Shown: one piece after another, positions 58,782-64,000 of the stretch
How the letters are laid out: every line of letters starts with the position of its first letter
How positions within the stretch are numbered: position 1 is the stretch's first letter
Source of the DNA: Dubosiella muris
Lineage (GTDB): Bacteria; Bacillota_I; Bacilli_A; Erysipelotrichales; Erysipelotrichaceae
DNA: 64,000 bases
Direction of reading: 5' to 3'
Assembly (NCBI RefSeq): GCF_004793885.1
Contig: NZ_SRYG01000015.1
Coordinates: 1 to 64,000 of the forward strand
Translations under genes and position numbers: made by a program
The notes under the pieces: generated by a model
The model's database searches: none
What the model saw: the letters and a program-made list of their open reading frames with translations, nothing else
What the model was told of the DNA's origin: nothing

Positions 58782-60599
58782 TTACTCCTCCTCGCTCGAG
58801 AACTGCGCGTTGTACAGCTTCGTGTAAAAGCCGTCGCGCTTCATCAAAGCGTCGTGATTGCCAATCTCGACAATGTCGCCCTCGTTCATGACAAGGATGG
58901 CGTCCGCGTTGCGAATCGTCGACAGCCTATGCGCGATCACAAAGCTCGTCCGCCCCTCCATCAAGGCGTCCATGCCCTTTTGAATGAGCACTTCCGTCCG
59001 CGTGTCCACCGAGCTGGTCGCCTCGTCCAAAATGAGGATCTTCGGATCGGATAAAAACGCCCGGGCGATCGTCAGCAGCTGACGCTGTCCTTGCGACACG
59101 TTCGAGCTGCCTTCGCCAAGCACCGTGTCGTAGCCGTGGTCGAGCGTTTCGATAAAGTGGTCGACATGCGCCATTTGCGCGGCCTTCACCATTTGCGCCT
59201 CGCTCGCGTCCGGATTGCCAAACTTCAAATTGTCGCGGATGGTGCCCTCAAACAGCCACGCGTCCTGGAGCACCATGCCGACTAGCGAACGCAAGTCCTT
59301 GCGCGTAAACGTGCGCGTGTCGTGGCCGTCGATATAGATCGCGCCGCCGTTGAGCTCGTAAAAGCGCATGAGCAGCTTGACGATCGTCGTCTTGCCCGCG
59401 CCTGTCGGTCCGACAATCGCGATTTTCTGCCCCGGCTTGACGAACATCGAAAAGTCGCGGATGACCGTCTTGTCCGGCGTATAGCCAAACCGGACGTTCT
59501 CAAACGCCACCTGTCCCTGGATGAGGGACTTGCCTTCAAAGGACACCGGAACCGGATCACTCGTGTCGGGCAGCACCTCGGCCTCGTTCAAAAAGCCAAA
59601 GACGCGCTCGGCCGCTGCCATCGTCGACTGGAGCATGTTCATCGACTGCGCGATCTGGTTGATCGGCTGGGTGAAGCTGCGCGTGTACGTGATAAACGAC
59701 TGGATGTCGCCAATCGCGATGACCTGATGCAAAACGAGATAGCCGCCCAAAATGCTGACGCCCACGTAGCCCAGATTACCGACCATCATCGTGAGCGGCT
59801 GCATCAGACCCGATAAAAACTGTGACTTCCACGCGCTGCGGTACAGCTGGTCGTTGTACGTTTCAAACTGGTCCACGCTTTTTTGCTGGCCGTTGAACGC
59901 GGTCACGATTTCATGGGCGCCATACATTTCCTCGATATGCCCGTTGAGCAAGCCAAGCGACGTCTGCTGGGACAAAAAGTACTTTTGCGAGTTTTTCATC
60001 AAAAACACGACGCCAAACAAGGAAAGCGGGATGATGAGCAGCGCGAGCAGCGTCATCTGCCACGAAATCGAAAGCATCATCCACAAATACCCGACGATGC
60101 GCACGACGTTGGAAATCATCGACGCCAGCGACTGGTTGAGCGACTGCACCATCGTGTCGATGTCGTTGGTGAAGCGCGAAATGACGTCGCCGCGCGAATG
60201 AGTGTCGAAATACGAAAACGGCAGCCGGTCGATTTTCTCGCTCATCTCACGACGCAGCCGATACCCGATCTTGTTCGACACCGTCGCCATAATGAAGCTT
60301 TGCGCGTATTCCATACCCGCGCTAAACGCGTAAATGGCCAGCAAGATGGCGCACGTCTTTTGGATCGCGTCAAAGTCGATGCCGCCAATGCCCTGCACCT
60401 TGTTCATGAATCCGTCGGCGATTTCGGTAATGATATCACCCGTGATCTTCGGGCCGATGACGGCGATCGCCACCGAGGCCACGGCGCAGACGATACCGAT
60501 CAAAAAGCCCCATTTGTACGGCGCCATATACGAAAGCAGCTGCCGCATCGTCTTTTTCATGTTTTTTGGTTTCTCATGCACTCGTTTTTTATGCGGCAT
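58782..60599 (-). CDS. ABC exporter half-transporter, canonical ATPase site
   Basis: 605 aa. Six membrane helices (about 30-325), then an ATPase domain: Walker A GPTGAGKTT, Q-loop, signature NVSQGQRQ (Ser to Val-Ser-Gln variant of LSGGQ), Walker B ILILDEATSSVD with catalytic Glu, H-loop AHRLST. Pairs with the preceding gene to form a heterodimeric exporter. ATG 60599 follows GGAGG and overlaps the partner stop by 11 nt. Confidence 0.93.
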   Translation of the reverse strand: MPHKKRVHEKPKNMKKTMRQLLSYMAPYKWGFLIGIVCAVASVAIAVIGPKITGDIITEIADGFMNKVQGIGGIDFDAIQKTCAILLAIYAFSAGMEYAQSFIMATVSNKIGYRLRREMSEKIDRLPFSYFDTHSRGDVISRFTNDIDTMVQSLNQSLASMISNVVRIVGYLWMMLSISWQMTLLALLIIPLSLFGVVFLMKNSQKYFLSQQTSLGLLNGHIEEMYGAHEIVTAFNGQQKSVDQFETYNDQLYRSAWKSQFLSGLMQPLTMMVGNLGYVGVSILGGYLVLHQVIAIGDIQSFITYTRSFTQPINQIAQSMNMLQSTMAAAERVFGFLNEAEVLPDTSDPVPVSFEGKSLIQGQVAFENVRFGYTPDKTVIRDFSMFVKPGQKIAIVGPTGAGKTTIVKLLMRFYELNGGAIYIDGHDTRTFTRKDLRSLVGMVLQDAWLFEGTIRDNLKFGNPDASEAQMVKAAQMAHVDHFIETLDHGYDTVLGEGSSNVSQGQRQLLTIARAFLSDPKILILDEATSSVDTRTEVLIQKGMDALMEGRTSFVIAHRLSTIRNADAILVMNEGDIVEIGNHDALMKRDGFYTKLYNAQFSSEEE

Positions 60600-62760
60600 A
60601 CCCTAATTCCTCCTTCGACAGCTGGGAAAGCGCGATTTCCTGATACACCCGGCACGTCTTCATCAGCTGCTCGTGCGTGCCTTTGCCCACGACTTTCCCC
60701 TCGTCGAGCACGATGATTTGCTCAGCGTCCAAAATCGTCGAGATGCGCTGGGCGACGACCAAAATCGTGCTCTGGTCGGCCCGCGCCTTTTTCATGAGCG
60801 CCTCGCGCAGTCTGGCATCCGTCTCGTAGTCGAGCGCGCTGAACGAGTCATCGAAAATGTAGATTTCCGGCTTTTTGACGATCGCCCTGGCAATCGAGAG
60901 CCGCTGCCGCTGGCCGCCCGACACGTTCGTGCCTCCCTGGGCGATCTCGCTATGGATCCCCTTGGGCTTCTCACTGACAAAGGACGTGGACTGCGAAATA
61001 TCGAGCGCCTGTTCGATCACGTCCTCGCCGGCGGTTTCGCTGGCGTATTTCAAATTGGACTCGATCGTGCCGGAAAGCAGCACGCCCTTTTGCGGCACGT
61101 AGCCGATCTTTTCACGCAAATCGCTGGCCAACACGTCCTGAATGTTTTGCCCGTCGACGTAAATCGCCCCTTGCGTCACGTCGTAAAAGCGCGGCACAAG
61201 ATTGATGAGCGTCGACTTGCCCGAGCCGGTGCTGCCGATGAACGCGGTCATCTCGCCGGGCTTCGTTTCAAAGTCGACGTCCTGCAACACGTATTCGGAA
61301 GCGTCCGGGTATTTGAACGACACGTGGTCGAACCGGACGACGCCGCGCTTGTGTTCGTCAAACGGCTTAGGCGATTTCGTTTCCACGACATAGTCGGGGG
61401 CGACGAGCACGTCGTTGATGCGCTGGGCGGACACGTTGGCGCGCGGCAGCATGATGGAAACGGCGGTGAGCATCAAAAACGCCATGATGACTTGCATCGA
61501 GTACTGCATGAACGCCATGATGCTTCCAATCTGGATCTGGCCAAGATCGACTTGCTTGGCGCCAAACCACAAAATAAGCAACGTCGTTCCGTTGAGCACG
61601 AACATCATGAGCGGCATCATGAGCGACATGGTCCGGGTCGTGAACAGCGACACCTTCGTGATGTCGCGGTTGCGGGTCGAAAACTTTTCCTGCTCGACTT
61701 CCTGGCGGTTGAACGCCCGGATGACGGGCATGCCATCCAGGATCTCCTGCACGACGCGGTTGAGGGCGTCGGTGAGCTTTTGCATGATCTTGAACTTGGG
61801 CATGACGAGCAAAAACAGCGTGCCAACCAGCGAGAGCAGAACGACGATGGTGAGCGCGATGATCCATGTCAAATCGGCTTCGGATTCGAGGACGTGGACA
61901 AGGGCGCCAATGCCGATGATGGGCGCGTACAGCACGATGCGCAAAATCATCATGAGCGCCATCTGCACTTGCTGGACGTCGTTGGTCGTCCGGGTAATCA
62001 GTGTCGATGTCGAGAAATGCTGAAAGTTCTGCTGGGAAAAGCCGGTGACTTTTTTAAACACGTCCTTGCGCACGTGGCGCGAGAAGCCGGCCGCCAGTCT
62101 GGCGGTTAAAAAGCCGACGGCGATGGCGCACACGGCGCTGACAAGCGTAAAGCCAAGCATGACAAGGCCGCCATGGATGATGTAGTTTTGTTGCATGGAC
62201 TCCAAATCAACGCCAAGCGTTTCGTACTCGCGTTTGAGCATTTGGGCCTGCATGCTGTCCAGCAAGGAGCCGCCTTGCTCGTCCATGATCCGTTTCGCTT
62301 GTTTTTGGATGACGGGGAGCGTCTGCTCGTTGACGGCAACCGGCGTTTTCGACTCGTGGACGGCCATCGCGCAAAGCTCGAGCACTTGCCATGTGTCCAT
62401 AAGCCGTTCCCGCTCCGTTTTAGAAATGTCTTCATTGAGCATGTACACCGGCTCGGTTTTGAGCGCGGGGATGTCCTCTTTTTGCCTGGCGGTCGCGTCC
62501 TTTGGCGTCACAAGTTTGTACGCGTCCTCGATTTGCCGGGCCTGGGCCGGCGTGGCGAACAGCAGGTAGCCTTGCATCGTCTTTTGGGACAGGACGGGAT
62601 ACACGTCGCTTTCGATGCCGTTGTTTTGCAGGCCGACATCGACGATGTTTTGCATGTAGGCGGGCAGCTCGAGCTCGGCCCACGCCTGCCCGAACAGCAG
62701 GCCGACAATGAGCACGATCGAGAGGCCAAATGGCTTGAGATAGCGAATGAGTTTGGTCAT
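60589..62760 (-). CDS. ABC exporter half-transporter, degenerate ATPase site, long outer loop
   Basis: 723 aa. After the first helix (13-28) comes an unusual insert of about 165 residues (29-193), mostly helical and predicted extracytoplasmic, before the second helix. ATPase domain: Walker A GSTGSGKST, signature NVSGGQRQ, Walker B IYIFDDSFSALD with Asp in place of the catalytic Glu, and VAQRIST with Gln for the switch His. These substitutions mark the degenerate site of heterodimeric exporters (BmrC/D type). Substrate unknown. The ATG overlaps the marR stop. Confidence 0.92.
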   Translation of the reverse strand: MTKLIRYLKPFGLSIVLIVGLLFGQAWAELELPAYMQNIVDVGLQNNGIESDVYPVLSQKTMQGYLLFATPAQARQIEDAYKLVTPKDATARQKEDIPALKTEPVYMLNEDISKTERERLMDTWQVLELCAMAVHESKTPVAVNEQTLPVIQKQAKRIMDEQGGSLLDSMQAQMLKREYETLGVDLESMQQNYIIHGGLVMLGFTLVSAVCAIAVGFLTARLAAGFSRHVRKDVFKKVTGFSQQNFQHFSTSTLITRTTNDVQQVQMALMMILRIVLYAPIIGIGALVHVLESEADLTWIIALTIVVLLSLVGTLFLLVMPKFKIMQKLTDALNRVVQEILDGMPVIRAFNRQEVEQEKFSTRNRDITKVSLFTTRTMSLMMPLMMFVLNGTTLLILWFGAKQVDLGQIQIGSIMAFMQYSMQVIMAFLMLTAVSIMLPRANVSAQRINDVLVAPDYVVETKSPKPFDEHKRGVVRFDHVSFKYPDASEYVLQDVDFETKPGEMTAFIGSTGSGKSTLINLVPRFYDVTQGAIYVDGQNIQDVLASDLREKIGYVPQKGVLLSGTIESNLKYASETAGEDVIEQALDISQSTSFVSEKPKGIHSEIAQGGTNVSGGQRQRLSIARAIVKKPEIYIFDDSFSALDYETDARLREALMKKARADQSTILVVAQRISTILDAEQIIVLDEGKVVGKGTHEQLMKTCRVYQEIALSQLSKEELGYAA

Positions 62761-63209
62761 ACGTTTTCTTCCTCCGGCGTTTCATCTTCCATATAGCGGA
62801 TCGTCTTTTCGAGGATGCGCTCAAGGGCGAGGGCGTCCTTGGGACCTAAATACGTCATGTAGTTGTTGACGTCTTCCATCATTTGCGTGAATTTTTCTTT
62901 CATTTCGGCCATGAAGCCGTCGCTGACTTTCACGTACACGACGCGGCGGTCGAACTCGGTGCGCACTTTTTCCACCCACCCCTTTTTTTCAAAATACGTC
63001 ACCATCTGGGACGCGGCGGCATCGGTGATTTGGTAGTGTCGGGCGAGGTTCGAGATCGTCGTGCGATGATTGGGACATTTGTGAATGTAGCGCAGGATGA
63101 CGATTTGGCGCGGGCGGATTTGCCCGGAACTGTCCACTTTCTCCTTCAGTAAATTGAACGTTCGAAACAGCCGTTCGATCATTGTCGCTTTGACGGGTTT
63201 TTCTTCCAT
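62757..63209 (-). CDS. MarR-family regulator of the ABC exporter
   Basis: 150 aa. Winged helix: IRPRQIVILRYIHKCPNHRTTISNLARHYQITDAAASQMVTYFEKKGWVEKVRTEFDRRVVYVKVS, with the DRR wing. Start at 63209 after AAAGGAG; an ATG five codons earlier overlaps that site. First gene of marR-ABC-ABC, linked by ATGA overlaps; likely represses the operon through the palindromes over the promoter. Confidence 0.92.
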   Translation of the reverse strand: MEEKPVKATMIERLFRTFNLLKEKVDSSGQIRPRQIVILRYIHKCPNHRTTISNLARHYQITDAAASQMVTYFEKKGWVEKVRTEFDRRVVYVKVSDGFMAEMKEKFTQMMEDVNNYMTYLGPKDALALERILEKTIRYMEDETPEEENV

Positions 63210-63227
63210 AAAAACTCCTTTCATTTT

Positions 63228-63271
63228 TACTTAATTACCTTAAATATTAAGCTGATTAAGTATTTTGTCAA
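63228..63271 (-). promoter_or_regulatory. Promoter and operator of the marR-ABC operon
   Basis: TTGACA (63271-63266), 16-bp spacer, TAATAT (63249-63244). A palindrome CTTAA-ATA-TTAAG (63239-63251) covers the -10, and outer arms TACTTAAT (63228-63235) and ATTAAGTA (63255-63262) enclose it. Confidence 0.75.
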
Positions 63272-63272
63272 G

Positions 63273-63300
63273 CAAAAAGGAAGCGAATTTTCGCTTCCCG
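63273..63300 (-). terminator. Terminator after the GH31 gene
   Basis: GGAAGCGAA and TTCGCTTCC pair, then five T leftward. Confidence 0.8.
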
Positions 63301-63305
63301 GGTTT

Positions 63306-64000
63306 TTATTTTTGTCTTTCCAAATTTTTTATGATTAACGTATCTTCTTTCGTCGTTCCATCGTCGTCGTACAGCGTGTAGTCGCGTCCGTCCCCGAGCC
63401 ATTCGAGCGCGTTCCAGTCGATATCCGTGACGCGGCGGGCCGCTTTGGCGAGCGGTACGGCTTTGCCTAGGCGTATGAAGAACACGAGCTCATTGAGCGG
63501 ATAGTCGACAAAATGCCAGCCGGCGTCCATCGGGGTTTGCTCGATCGTTTCATCGGCGTGGAAGACGACTTTCGTCATGGCTTGCGGCAAATACACGGCG
63601 CGTCCGGTGGCGTTTTGCGTAAGGACGGGCGCGAGCATGATTTCGTCGCCGAGCAGCAGCTGGTCTTCGATCTGGCTGGCGATCGGATCGTCTTTGTATT
63701 CGAAGGCGAGCGCTTTGAACATGAGCGTGTCGTTTTCGATCGCTTTCAAATATTCGGAGTAAAGATATGGCACGAGCCGATAGCGCAAACCGATCAAATG
63801 CCGGAAATCTTCGGGCCGTTCAAACTGGTATGGCTCCTGCTCGCGGGTGCCGAGCGCGGAATGGTTGCGCATGAGGGGCGTGAACACGCCGATCTGCAAA
63901 AACCGCAGGACGAGGTCGCGGGTCGTGTCGGCGCCAAAGCCGCCCAGATCCGGTCCGGTGTACAGGAAGCCGGCCATGTTGATGGCGGGCAGCTGGTGGA
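63306..64000 (-). CDS. GH31 alpha-glucosidase-type enzyme, C-terminal part (5' end outside window)
   Basis: About 230 residues visible; the frame runs off the right edge (HQLPAINMAGF at the boundary). GH31 features: GPDLGGFGADTTRDLVLRFLQIGVFTPLMRNHSALG, then GLRYRLVPYLYSEYLKA, and a C-terminal beta region with AGWHFVDYPLNELVFFIRLGKAVPLA. The catalytic nucleophile region lies upstream of the window; the acid/base Asp is probably in GPDLGG. Substrate (alpha-glucosides) is family inference. Confidence 0.88.
   Translation of the reverse strand, partial: HQLPAINMAGFLYTGPDLGGFGADTTRDLVLRFLQIGVFTPLMRNHSALGTREQEPYQFERPEDFRHLIGLRYRLVPYLYSEYLKAIENDTLMFKALAFEYKDDPIASQIEDQLLLGDEIMLAPVLTQNATGRAVYLPQAMTKVVFHADETIEQTPMDAGWHFVDYPLNELVFFIRLGKAVPLAKAARRVTDIDWNALEWLGDGRDYTLYDDDGTTKEDTLIIKNLERQK

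Overview
The window looks like the chromosome of a moderately GC-rich, anaerobic Gram-positive gut bacterium, most likely of the Erysipelotrichia (Firmicutes/Bacillota); this placement is inference. Support: strong AGGAGG ribosome-binding sites, three T-box leaders (ileS, tyrS, leuS), SepF, a ComG pseudopilus operon, CpsB/CpsC, LytR-CpsA-Psr, a class B sortase, an Rnf complex, a flavodiiron protein, and TGA used as stop. No rRNA, CRISPR array, prophage or intact insertion sequence is seen.

Layout. 1-6.2 kb: a leftward rnfC-D-G-E-A operon, then a tiny Cys-rich membrane protein gene and a short rnfB; the flavin transferase gene apbE lies divergent. 6.2-8 kb: cysE, tRNA-Leu(CAG), two small proteins. 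8-14.5 kb: a PurF-like protein without its catalytic cysteine, T-box-ileS, ylmH, sepF, hpf. 14.5-17.7 kb: an attenuator-controlled DAHP synthase gene, a radical SAM gene and an alpha/beta hydrolase. 17.8-20.6 kb: T-box-tyrS and a patatin-like lipase. 20.7-33.6 kb: one 4278-residue surface protein built from about 27 InlB-type repeats in three classes. 33.7-39.9 kb: T-box-leuS and the comGA-GG operon. 39.9-46 kb: cell-envelope genes (CpsB, CpsC, class B sortase, LCP, a secreted protein ending in SPNTGF, a CHAP hydrolase). 46-52.5 kb: a tiny peptide gene, a second alpha/beta hydrolase, an operon HAD-thyA-folA-GH32-HD, and a MerR regulator. 52.6-64 kb: MarR/iron-ADH, TfoX-N/PNPOx-like pair, an amber-interrupted membrane gene, a membrane protein, an Rpn-type nuclease, a flavodiiron protein, a MarR-controlled heterodimeric ABC exporter, and the C-terminal part of a GH31 glucosidase.

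How the genes connect. ApbE probably attaches FMN to the threonines of RnfG and RnfD next door. The sortase, the SPNTGF protein, LCP, CHAP hydrolase and giant adhesin form an envelope theme. The MarR and MerR genes sit beside their likely targets, with operator-like palindromes or a 19-bp spacer visible.

The strongest leads are: (1) the giant protein's seven repeats with a CxHHH motif, and calcium-site-like linkers throughout; (2) the rnf operon with a truncated RnfB plus a new small CX2CX4C membrane protein; (3) a leaderless leader peptide and terminator before the DAHP synthase gene; (4) an 18-codon gene at 46.1 kb with its own strong promoter, direct repeats and terminator; (5) a recurring arrangement in which a TATAAT/TACAAT box lies 6-7 nt before ATG, suggesting leaderless mRNAs.
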